Source of the DNA: an uncultured Saprospiraceae bacterium
GTDB lineage: Bacteria; Bacteroidota; Bacteroidia; Chitinophagales; Saprospiraceae
Direction of reading: 5' to 3'
Assembly (NCBI GenBank): GCA_937928405.1
Contig: CALFWZ010000053.1
Location: forward strand, 1 to 54,352
Length of the DNA stretch: 54,352 nucleotides
Position numbers and translations under genes: made by a program. Numbering within the stretch: the stretch's first letter is position 1; each line of letters starts with the position of its first letter. Positions 1-7,357 of this stretch are shown piece by piece. The notes under the pieces are model-generated. The model worked only from the letters and a program-made list of their open reading frames with translations, was not told where the DNA came from and did no database searches.

Positions 1-2
1 AA

Positions 3-122
3 ACTTCTTTCTCTGAAATCCTTAATTACTTTCCTCGCAAAGTACATGCAGTTACGCCTCAAGGATTTATCCTGAAATTAGTGCTCTTCATTTGCGCTTA
101 TACTTTTGAACGGGTAATCTAA
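3..122 (+). mobile_element. 3' end of a possible IS transposase gene (partial)
   Basis: An open frame enters from the left edge and stops with TAA at 120-122, giving 39 residues. It contains FPRKVHAVTPQGF followed by a hydrophobic stretch (LKLVLFICAYTF). From memory this resembles the C-terminal end of Bacteroidota DDE transposases of the IS982 type (FSxI...FPxxxHAVTxxGFxLK), but only the tail is visible. No start is in the window and the element boundary was not identified, although an AT-rich stretch follows directly. It could instead be the end of an unrelated gene. Confidence 0.4.
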
Positions 123-285
123 TTATCCGCAACTTGAATTATAATATTCAAATCTAAAAAAATGATTATCAAAAAAATTGAACTTAAGGAATCGTTTGAC
201 AAGGAAGATCTCGAAATAATAAAAAAGTAAAAGCAGCACACAGATTGCATCAACTCAATAACCCAAAACTCAATAACTCCCAAAC

Positions 286-1521
286 TTGCTACTTTACAAC
301 TTTCTCTTATTATTCTACCACCTATCCATTCGCTTAACAGCGATCTGGAATCCCAAAGCCAACGCATGGGTACAGGGGCGCATAGATTGGGAGCAAAATA
401 TTAAAGCAAAACTTCCCTTCCATGAACAACCGATCTGGATACATTGCGCTTCTCTGGGAGAGTTTGAACAGGGACGGCCGTTGATTGAAAAAATAAAATC
501 GACCTATCCGCAGATTCCGATGGTCTTAAGTTTTTATTCTCCTTCTGGATTTAGAATTAGAAAAAACTATCCACACGCAGACTTGATCATTTATTTACCC
601 TCAGATTCGCCAGCAAATGCTAGACGTTGGTTAGATCTGCTCCAACCACGCATGGCTTATTTTGTTAAGTATGAATTTTGGTTAAATTATTTATTTGAAC
701 TAGACCGGCGAGAAATTCCCAGATTTTTAATTGCAGGAAGTTTCCGGAAAGATCAGATCTTTTTTCGATGGTATGGAGGATTATTTCGAAAAGCATTAGA
801 AGGATTTAAAATAATTTTTGTTCAGAACAAATCTGATAAAACTTTATTAAAAAACATAGACAATCCCGAAATCATCGCAGCGGGTGATCCAAGGATCGAC
901 CGAGTTACGGAAGTGGCTACCAGTCCTAAGATTATTCCAGCCATTGCTGATTTGGCTCAACGAGCACCGCTCTTGATTCTAGGGTCCAGTTGGCAAGCAG
1001 AGGAAAAAATATTAAATGCTTTTTTACAAAAACATCCAGAACTACCCTATTCCATCGTCATCGCTCCACACGATATTTCAGAGACCCATCTCAAGGAGAT
1101 TGAAAAAAATGCTCCCCTTCCTATTCAGCGATTAAGTCTGGCACAAGTTAGCGAACTTCTGCCAGCTACTCGAATTATTTTAGTAGATAGTATTGGCCTG
1201 CTTTCTTCGATTTACCAATATGGAAAAATTGCTTTTATTGGCGGCGGTTTTGGAGCTGGGGTACATAATATTCTAGAACCGGTCGTCTTTGGGCTTCCTA
1301 CCTTAATCGGTCCTAACCATCGTAAATTTCCAGAAGCTACCACGCTTATTCGTGATGGTGGTGTTTTTGAAATTAGAGATGAGGAAGATTTTGCGGAGCA
1401 GATACTCGCACTCCGTGATCTGGATCGTTATAACCACGCCGTAAAAATCAATCAGGATTTTATTGACAAAAATCGAGGAGCTACTGATCTCATTTTTGAG
1501 CAATTAATGCTGCGGAAATAA
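286..1521 (+). CDS. waaA: 3-deoxy-D-manno-octulosonic acid transferase (Kdo transferase)
   Basis: Transfers Kdo from CMP-Kdo to lipid A precursor at the inner membrane, an essential step of LPS core assembly. The 411-residue protein has the GT30 N-terminal pattern: a hydrophobic start, GR near residue 31, then HCASLGEFEQGRPL with the catalytic-type Glu of the SLGE motif. SFYSPSGF, YLPSD and VKYEFW follow. The C-terminal half carries GDPRIDR, GSSW and the GGGFGAGVHNILEP nucleotide-sugar site. Length fits the family. The start is TTG at 286: in-frame stops lie just upstream at 259 and 274 and no ATG lies between, and the resulting N-terminus matches the usual membrane-anchor helix. It stands alone with no obvious partner nearby. 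Confidence 0.93.
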   Translation: MLLYNFLLLFYHLSIRLTAIWNPKANAWVQGRIDWEQNIKAKLPFHEQPIWIHCASLGEFEQGRPLIEKIKSTYPQIPMVLSFYSPSGFRIRKNYPHADLIIYLPSDSPANARRWLDLLQPRMAYFVKYEFWLNYLFELDRREIPRFLIAGSFRKDQIFFRWYGGLFRKALEGFKIIFVQNKSDKTLLKNIDNPEIIAAGDPRIDRVTEVATSPKIIPAIADLAQRAPLLILGSSWQAEEKILNAFLQKHPELPYSIVIAPHDISETHLKEIEKNAPLPIQRLSLAQVSELLPATRIILVDSIGLLSSIYQYGKIAFIGGGFGAGVHNILEPVVFGLPTLIGPNHRKFPEATTLIRDGGVFEIRDEEDFAEQILALRDLDRYNHAVKINQDFIDKNRGATDLIFEQLMLRK

Positions 1522-1571
1522 GACCATTTTCTAAGGCAAAAAGACTTTTTTAAAAAAAACACTATTTTTTT

Positions 1572-1679
1572 ATGGAATTTTCTAATCCTCTGCATCTAAG
1601 TATAGATCAGTTAGCAACCAAGTTATCTTTGGTGGCAGCAAAGACGTTTGTAAAAAAATACGGATCTTACTTTCCTTAG
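1572..1679 (+). CDS. possible 35-residue peptide or gene remnant
   Basis: An ATG-started frame of 35 codons ending in TAG lies 50 bp after waaA. The peptide begins MEFSNPLHLSIDQLATK and ends KKYGSYFP. The LSIDQLATKLS part could be the first helix of a DNA-binding domain, so this may be the surviving start of a decayed gene. There is no upstream signal to support expression, and a chance frame is just as likely. Confidence 0.2.
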   Translation: MEFSNPLHLSIDQLATKLSLVAAKTFVKKYGSYFP

Positions 1680-1773
1680 CGGCCATGTTCTGTGGTCGGG
1701 TCTGGATGGCCACTGCTTTGCTTCCTCTCAAGGCACTGGCTAGGAGCGGGACTTTGGGTCTCGCGCAGGGGGT

Positions 1774-1803
1774 GGGAAAAGCAAGCCCGCCCTGCGGGCT
1801 TGC
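1774..1803 (-). terminator. likely intrinsic terminator of the phosphatase gene
   Basis: Inverted repeat GCAAGCCCGC / GCGGGCTTGC (1781-1790 and 1794-1803) with a 3-nt loop. Read on the minus strand, the stem is followed by TTTTCCC. It sits about 100 nt beyond the stop of the gene at 1904-2611. Confidence 0.6.
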
Positions 1804-1903
1804 TATGTTGATAAGAGTATTTTCAATCTAGTTTTTTGCAAAAAAAGTAATTATTTTATTGAGATAACTGATTAGCACCTGCCTCCTACAACGACAAAGG
1901 GAT

Positions 1904-2611
1904 TTAACTAAAATTAAATGAAGTCGATTCCAACCGATCAATATTAGCCTGAAACGTAAACGTTTGCGTCCCCAATTCAAATGCACACAGATGTCCAAAA
2001 CCCAAACTTTCAAAAGGACAGCCGTTGTCAATATCTATGGCCGGTATCTCCGCTAATGCTCGAATACTATTTTTTATTTCTAACTGCCGAGTTGGCGTAT
2101 GCCCATGTACAATAATTCGATCTCCCAACCATGCTCGGTCGATGCCTTCGTACCAATGTCTAATCCAAATCATCTCTGTTTTATTGTCAAAAGGATTGTC
2201 AGATTTAAAATTCAAGCCAGCATGCACTAAAATATATTGATCTACTTCTAAATAAAACGCCAAACCTTTCATCCATTTAATATAGGATGTAGGAATCGTA
2301 TCAATATTCGACGTACCAAAACTCGCTAGGGTCTCCGCGTATCCTCTGGCTTCCTGGATGCCCAATAATTCAACTCGTGCCTCAATGGCGTGTAAAAACA
2401 TCTGCTCATGATTGCCACGTAGACAGTGGACGGTATGTCCCGTTTCTTCTAAGTGCCAAATATAATCGATCACCCCTTTACTATCCGGACCACGGTCGAT
2501 ATAATCGCCCAGCAGATAGAGTTCGTCTTTTGGAGAAAGCGAAATCTTATCGAGCAGCGCCTTAAAAGTTTTGGCACAACCATGAATATCTGAGATGACA
2601 TATTTTTTCAC
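1904..2611 (-). CDS. calcineurin-like metallophosphoesterase (PPP-type Ser/Thr phosphatase family)
   Basis: A 235-residue cytosolic phosphoesterase with the full PPP-family metal signature: DIHG (Asp8, His10), GDYIDRG (Asp36, Asp39), GNHE (Asn67, His68, Glu69), then VHAGLNF and VHGHTP near the C-terminus. This is the arrangement of bacterial lambda/PrpA-like protein phosphatases and of the related ApaH/PrpE diadenosine-tetraphosphatase-like enzymes. The motifs predict a two-metal phosphoesterase, but the substrate (phosphoprotein or Ap4A) cannot be told from them. No signal peptide. It starts at the ATG at 2611 as a monocistronic gene divergent from the secreted protein at 2831. Its own terminator probably lies at 1774-1803. 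Confidence 0.85.
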   Translation of the reverse strand: MKKYVISDIHGCAKTFKALLDKISLSPKDELYLLGDYIDRGPDSKGVIDYIWHLEETGHTVHCLRGNHEQMFLHAIEARVELLGIQEARGYAETLASFGTSNIDTIPTSYIKWMKGLAFYLEVDQYILVHAGLNFKSDNPFDNKTEMIWIRHWYEGIDRAWLGDRIIVHGHTPTRQLEIKNSIRALAEIPAIDIDNGCPFESLGFGHLCAFELGTQTFTFQANIDRLESTSFNFS

Positions 2612-2830
2612 GTCTATCTAACTATTTCAAAAAAAATAAAGTTCCGAAAATTTAACTTTTAGGTCGAAACTATCCCTTCCTTGCTGTCGTATATAAATAT
2701 AATTAATACAATATTATACTATGAGTACACCCATTCTCCACTGGTATTATTGTATTTTTCTTACAAAAAGAACCAGAACTTTCCTTCGCTCACCACCACA
2801 GCGAAGCATTTGCAACACCCCATAAGGAAA

Positions 2831-4597
2831 ATGTATATGTACCAGGAAAGTCCATTAAAAATGCTTATTGCGCTGATCTTCAGCCTATTATTTACAACCA
2901 CACTGCTAGCGGGTGATTGCCCAGCAAGGGGCGGAAGTCTGAGTTTTTTAGATGGATCTCAGCATCGTTATGTTTGTAAACAGAACAATCGTCAAATACT
3001 CGTTCATCTAAAACATAGTGAGTTAGCAACTGATAAATATGTTTATGTAATTACCAACGAAGCGCAACTAATTCTTGGTTATTCAGAGGATCGCTCTGTT
3101 GATTTATCAGATGCTCCTCAAGGCAATTATCAAGTATGGGGTGTTTCTTACTCTGGTCAACCACAGCGTCCCGTAGATGTATTGATTTCTGAAGCTAAGT
3201 TTTCTAACGATTGCTTTTCTCTTTCTGAGAATGCTGTCCGGATCAGCTACGCAGATTTAACACCACAGCGTATCGTCAGTGATCAAGAAGAATATATTTC
3301 TATTACCGAATTAAAAAGTCCGCTGATTAGTTTTCAGACGGCAGAAAGTACGGAGACGGAGTTTATGTATGTAGTAACAAACTATCGTCGACGAGTGATT
3401 GGATTAGCCAAGGATAAATTCAATTTCAATGATTTTGGAATTGGAGAATACCGAGTCTATGGATATAGCTATACGGGTGAATTTAAAATTAAACCAGGCG
3501 ATTTTATGATGGGTGTCATCAGCGAAGGTTGTTACGAAAAGTCTGAGAATTATATCACCATTGATAAATTGGTACCTGCCGGATTTTCACCAGTAGATAT
3601 TCCTGAAAATCCCTTATCCAATACGGATGCGATTATGGCGTCCACTAATGCTGATGAGTTGGCTTATGGAACAGCTGAGTTGCCTGCTGCGGCTGCTTTA
3701 GTTTTCGATCAGGATGCGGCAGATATGGATCAACAAATGATTGAAAAATTAGCAACTTCGCTCGCTACGACCTGCAATGCCTACGCTGGCAATTTAGCAC
3801 CAGATAAAAATCAATTATTTTACCATAAAGAAAATATAACTATCTCTGCCACTACCACTGAGGCCGCCAATACGGACTACTATACAGAGGTCCAATATCT
3901 TTTGGTCAGTGAAAAAACTGGAACCATTGAAGCCATCGCATTGCTGCCTACTTTTATGATCGGAAAACCAGGAACCTATCATATTTATCCAATGGTCGCT
4001 AACTTCCAACACGAATCAGTTGCGGGATACTTTAATAATAATAAAATTTTATTGGGTAAAACTACCCTCGAAAAGCTACGCCAGCAATTAGCTGTTTCAG
4101 ATTTTTGTTCAGACTTAGCGGGAGCACCTGCTACCTTCGTAGTTACCACAACTGGTGATCGCTGCGAAGCGAATGCAGGAACCATGCAAGGGAGTGCCAC
4201 CACCGTAGATTTAGCAGCCAATGAAGTGATGCTAACAGCAGAACACCTTGATACACCTATCATCCCAGCAGGTTATAAAAAAATATATTTATTAACTTGG
4301 TTAAATCAAATCATCGAAAAAAGTGATACACCCAGTTTTTCCGTCAATATGGAAGGTAGTTACGGTATTGTTTGTTTAATAACTAAAAACACGACCCATG
4401 CGACGGATGCCGATGCGCTTAATCTACGGAAAGTAAGGAAGGAAGTTGGATCTTCTATTTTTCAATTAATTGAATATATCGATATGAATGGGATTTGTGC
4501 CTCTGTTTCTAGTTGGAGTTTAACGGAAGTCGTACCCACCAATAGTCTAAGTTTTGGTCAAACTAGAACTAGCGGAGTTTATGTAGTCAGCCAGTAA
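2831..4597 (+). CDS. secreted protein with four copies of a beta-rich repeat
   Basis: A 588-residue exported protein of unknown function. ATG at 2831 gives an N-terminus with a hydrophobic core (LIALIFSLLFTTTLLAG) before DCPARGG, a signal peptide with predicted cleavage near residue 33. ATGs at 2837 and 2861 are alternatives. The body has four related units at about residues 70-110, 177-217, 354-391 and 483-521. Each runs roughly as Y-V-[VI]-T-[ND], then a hydrophobic ILG-like step, then GxYxVYGxSYxG. Each follows a Cys-rich spacer (for example CPARGG, CNAYAGNL, CEANAG). Similar units occur in large Bacteroidota surface proteins that carry gliding-associated tails. This one has no recognisable T9SS tail: it ends in GVYVVSQ. 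It faces away from the phosphatase and no operon partner is visible. Confidence 0.7.
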   Translation: MYMYQESPLKMLIALIFSLLFTTTLLAGDCPARGGSLSFLDGSQHRYVCKQNNRQILVHLKHSELATDKYVYVITNEAQLILGYSEDRSVDLSDAPQGNYQVWGVSYSGQPQRPVDVLISEAKFSNDCFSLSENAVRISYADLTPQRIVSDQEEYISITELKSPLISFQTAESTETEFMYVVTNYRRRVIGLAKDKFNFNDFGIGEYRVYGYSYTGEFKIKPGDFMMGVISEGCYEKSENYITIDKLVPAGFSPVDIPENPLSNTDAIMASTNADELAYGTAELPAAAALVFDQDAADMDQQMIEKLATSLATTCNAYAGNLAPDKNQLFYHKENITISATTTEAANTDYYTEVQYLLVSEKTGTIEAIALLPTFMIGKPGTYHIYPMVANFQHESVAGYFNNNKILLGKTTLEKLRQQLAVSDFCSDLAGAPATFVVTTTGDRCEANAGTMQGSATTVDLAANEVMLTAEHLDTPIIPAGYKKIYLLTWLNQIIEKSDTPSFSVNMEGSYGIVCLITKNTTHATDADALNLRKVRKEVGSSIFQLIEYIDMNGICASVSSWSLTEVVPTNSLSFGQTRTSGVYVVSQ

Positions 4598-4601
4598 AAC
4601 A

Positions 4602-4633
4602 TTGGTCATCTTCTACAAATAGCGTATATTTGC
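4602..4633 (+). promoter_or_regulatory. Bacteroidota-type promoter upstream of ppa
   Basis: TTG at 4602-4604, a 20-nt gap, then TATATTTGC at 4625-4633, matching TAnnTTTG. Transcription would start near 4640, leaving a leader of about 190 nt before ppa. Confidence 0.55.
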
Positions 4634-4829
4634 AGTCCTATAAAATGTAAAAAAAGGTATCTGGTACCAGATTTGTTAAAACAACTTTAAAGCTATCTAA
4701 AATTCTAATGCTAGGCTGTAATCGGCAAATTTTATATTGTTTCTCGCCTTCAAAAAATTTAGACAGCGCTTATACTACCCCATTCTATCAGATATTCAAA
4801 TATACTACTAACACTTAATCTCTCAGACA

Positions 4830-5441
4830 ATGTCAGAAAGTAATCGCGTAAATAAAAAACTAAAAAATCCTTGGCATGCTATTAAGCCAGGTCCTAATAC
4901 TCCTGAATACGTTACAGGCGTCATCGAAATTCCTAAAGGCTCAAGAGCTAAGTACGAACTAGACAAGGACAGTGGCCTCTTAAAAATGGACCGAGTTTTA
5001 TACTCCTCTGTTTATTATCCAGCCAATTATGGTTTTATCCCACAGACTTATTGTGATGATAATGATCCACTAGATATTTTAATTTTATCTCAAATAGATA
5101 TCGTCCCATTTTGTTTGGTGGATGCCCGGGTTATCGGTGTCATGCGAATGGTAGATAATGGTGAAGCGGATGATAAAATTATCGCGGTAGCAGAAGGTGA
5201 TATGAGTGTAAACCATATCAACGACATCAGCGAACTACCTGTTCACTTTACCCGTGAATTAAGAACCTTTTTTGAAGATTATAAAAAATTGGAAAATAAA
5301 ACGGTCGTCATCGAAGAGTTTCAATCTAAATTTGTAGCACTACAAATTGTGGAACAAAGCATCGTTGATTATCAAGAAAAATTTGGTAAAAAAAACAAAA
5401 AGGAAAAAAATCCTGAGATTATAAATGGTAATTCTTTTTAG
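4830..5441 (+). CDS. ppa: inorganic pyrophosphatase (family I)
   Basis: Hydrolyses pyrophosphate to two phosphates in the cytosol, pulling biosynthetic reactions forward. The 203-residue protein shows family I residues in order: [11 protein letters not shown] (about 33-43), the [11 protein letters not shown] segment (63-73), the signature D-N-D-P-L-D (Asp77, Asp79, Asp82), and VDNGEADDK (108-115) with further metal-binding acidic residues. The N-terminal NPWH motif is typical of the Bacteroidota/eukaryote-like branch. The lysine-rich C-terminal tail ([10 protein letters not shown]) extends slightly beyond the core. ATG at 4830 is preceded by a good promoter and a long leader. A strong terminator follows at 5494-5533, so it is transcribed alone. 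Confidence 0.95.
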   Translation: MSESNRVNKKLKNPWHAIKPGPNTPEYVTGVIEIPKGSRAKYELDKDSGLLKMDRVLYSSVYYPANYGFIPQTYCDDNDPLDILILSQIDIVPFCLVDARVIGVMRMVDNGEADDKIIAVAEGDMSVNHINDISELPVHFTRELRTFFEDYKKLENKTVVIEEFQSKFVALQIVEQSIVDYQEKFGKKNKKEKNPEIINGNSF

Positions 5442-5493
5442 GTATGGAAAATGAAAAATGAGATAATGCTTCTTCTATCTTATTTCTTTTTGT

Positions 5494-5533
5494 AAAAAAG
5501 CGTCTCGACTTTTAGTCGAGACGCTTTTTTTTT
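5494..5533 (+). terminator. strong intrinsic terminator after ppa
   Basis: Stem GCGTCTCGACT / AGTCGAGACGC with a TTT loop, flanked by an A run on the left and a run of eight or more T on the right. The A and T flanks also make it plausible in both directions. Confidence 0.9.
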
Positions 5534-5772
5534 GTTAAGTTGCCCCTCTCTTTTATAGGATTAAAATTAATTTGCGTAAATTTATATCAAATATTTTTTT
5601 ATAACAATTCATATAACAAAAAGGACATTAAAAATTGTTTTATCTATTAGATAAAACAAAAAAGTCCGCTCATTTGGACATCCTTGTCTTAATAAGCATC
5701 TACAAAAGCTATGTTAAATGGTTGATAACCTTTGAACATAATCAAAAACATTATTCGCCAAAATAAATTAAA
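5534..5772. other. intergenic region with a hairpin
   Basis: With the terminator this makes a 331-bp gap. An 11-bp perfect inverted repeat around TTGTTTTATCT (5635-5645 and 5649-5659) is followed by a short A run and GTCC. It has no T tail and sits 115 bp ahead of the FG-GAP gene, so it may be a structured leader. No clear promoter box was identified. Confidence 0.4.
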
Positions 5773-7221
5773 ATGAAACTTAAACTACTGTTCCTATCTT
5801 TTTTTCTAATACCAATTCTTTCAGCACAAACTTTTACAGAAGTTTCTTTACCTTCTGATTTCGGTACGATTGGGGGAACGCTTGCCTTTTCGGATGTGGA
5901 CGGAGATAATGATCCTGATGTCCTCGTTACAGGGTTGAATAATTCATTTGATCTATTTGCAAAACTGTACAGGAACGACGGGCAGGGCAATTTCTCCGAA
6001 GTAACCGAGACATCTTTTATCGGCGTAGGTTCTAATAATTCTATTGCTTTTTCGGATGTGGACGGCGATAATGATCCTGATGTACTCATTACAGGGTCAG
6101 TAGGTTTAGACAATTCAGTTGCTAAGCTGTACATTAATGATGGACAAGGCAATTTCTCTGAAATGTTGGGAACGCCATTCGACGGTGTGATTGAAAGTTC
6201 CATAGCTTTTTCAGATGTGGACGGTGATAATGATCCTGATGTGCTCATCACGGGGAGGACCGATTTTATGGGAAACATTTCAAAATTATATACCAACGAC
6301 GGGCAGGGCAATTTCTCCGAAGTGACCGAGATACCTTTCGAAGGCGTTAGGAATAGTACAGTTGCCTTTTCTGATGTAGACGGTGATAATGATCCAGATG
6401 TGCTTATCACAGGAGAAAACTCCGTACAAATTACTAAGCTGTACATCAACGATGGACTGGGCAATTTCTCCGAAATGTCGGGAACGCCTTTTCTCAACGT
6501 TTCGCTTGGATCGATTGCATTTTCGGATGTAGACAACGATAGCGACCCCGATGTCCTCATCACGGGCATAACCAATTCAGGCGAGTATATTGCAGAACTG
6601 TACATCAACGACGGGCAAGGTAATTTCTCCGAAGTAACGGGTACACCTTTCGAAGGCGTTGTGGGAGGTTCGATTGCTTTTTCGGATGTAGATGGCGATA
6701 ACGACTCCGATGTCCTAATTTCGGGGTCGTTAAATGGAAGTTCAATTATTACCAAGCTCTATAATAATGATGGGCTGGGTAATTTCACCGAAGTAGCGGG
6801 AACACCATTTGATGGCGTTTGGTTTGGTTCCGTTGCTTTTTCGGATGTGGACGGAGATAACGACCCCGATGTCCTAATTTCGGGAACGAATAATACTGGC
6901 TATCTTTCGAAACTATACCTCAATGATTTGATGGTCTCTTCTACTGATGTCGAATTCTCAGAATTTAATTCTAACATTATAATCTGCCCAAACCCCGCAG
7001 CATCGAGTGACCTTAAAGTAAATTTCAATTCAACAGAAAATGGCTTTGCAGTAATAAAAATTTACAATTTAAAGGGACAACTTTTAAGTCAGCAAAGGGA
7101 AACTACCTTGGTAGGCTCACAGACTATTTTGGTTGATATTAGTCGTTTATCCGCTGGAAATTATTTTATTCAAATGGATAATAAAAAGGGAACAAAAGTC
7201 GCCAGGTTTATCGTTCCTTAG
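5773..7221 (+). CDS. T9SS-exported FG-GAP/VCBS repeat protein
   Basis: A 482-residue exported protein. Residues 1-18 form a signal peptide (hydrophobic core then ILSAQ). Seven tandem units of about 56-60 residues follow, each with FSDVDGDNDPDVLITG (a calcium-binding DxDxDxDxD-type loop) and then KLYxNDGxGNFSEV. Such units build beta-propeller blades, so seven suggest one complete propeller. The last 80 residues are a type A T9SS C-terminal domain: PNPAAS near its start, a KIYNLKGQL strand, and LSAGNYFIQM before the basic end. The protein should therefore be exported and surface-attached or released. Ligand unknown. It is flanked by terminators on both sides and so is monocistronic. The near-identical repeats produce a long accidental frame on the opposite strand. 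Confidence 0.88.
   Translation: MKLKLLFLSFFLIPILSAQTFTEVSLPSDFGTIGGTLAFSDVDGDNDPDVLVTGLNNSFDLFAKLYRNDGQGNFSEVTETSFIGVGSNNSIAFSDVDGDNDPDVLITGSVGLDNSVAKLYINDGQGNFSEMLGTPFDGVIESSIAFSDVDGDNDPDVLITGRTDFMGNISKLYTNDGQGNFSEVTEIPFEGVRNSTVAFSDVDGDNDPDVLITGENSVQITKLYINDGLGNFSEMSGTPFLNVSLGSIAFSDVDNDSDPDVLITGITNSGEYIAELYINDGQGNFSEVTGTPFEGVVGGSIAFSDVDGDNDSDVLISGSLNGSSIITKLYNNDGLGNFTEVAGTPFDGVWFGSVAFSDVDGDNDPDVLISGTNNTGYLSKLYLNDLMVSSTDVEFSEFNSNIIICPNPAASSDLKVNFNSTENGFAVIKIYNLKGQLLSQQRETTLVGSQTILVDISRLSAGNYFIQMDNKKGTKVARFIVP
5880..6920 (+). repeat. seven tandem coding repeats (about 150-180 bp each)
   Basis: The DNA encoding FSDVDGDNDPDVL recurs seven times with high nucleotide identity (e.g. GGATGTGGACGG and GATAATGATCC cores). 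This makes the gene prone to unit gain or loss by recombination. Units five and six carry substitutions in the acidic loop (DNDSDP and DGDNDS). Confidence 0.85.
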
Positions 7222-7259
7222 TACATGATTATTTTTTTTTAAGATTTCATTTATTACAA

Positions 7260-7307
7260 TAAAAAACTCGTCTTAACTAACTAAAGTTGAGACGAGTTTT
7301 TTTATTT
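7260..7307. terminator. bidirectional terminator between convergent genes
   Basis: AACTCGTCTTAACT / AGTTGAGACGAGTT stem with one wobble pair, an A run on the left and a T run on the right. It lies between the FG-GAP gene stop (7221) and the stop of the minus-strand macroglobulin-like gene (7358), so it can serve both. Confidence 0.85.
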
Positions 7308-7357
7308 ATAAAGAGATAATTACCCAATATGTTTTACACGATAGATGGTAGTATTAA

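Larger units (their letters stand above)
1522..1903. other. intergenic region with GC-rich island
   Basis: A 382-bp gap between waaA and the convergent phosphatase gene. It holds a 35-codon open frame at 1572-1679 and a markedly GC-richer stretch from about 1680 to 1800. A perfect 10-bp inverted repeat at 1781-1803 probably ends the minus-strand gene. The GC-rich part resembles no protein I recognise and stands out against the AT-rich surroundings. Confidence 0.5.

Noticed and set aside
54..367. 82-residue minus-strand frame overlapping the start of waaA
   Set aside because: It overlaps a clear gene start, its product is a hydrophobic low-complexity sequence and no promoter was seen.
5751..6755. 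334-residue frame on the minus strand opposite the FG-GAP gene
   Set aside because: It is repetitive only because the sense gene has tandem repeats; its Ser/Pro-rich product has no start context, and the sense strand has a signal peptide and T9SS tail.
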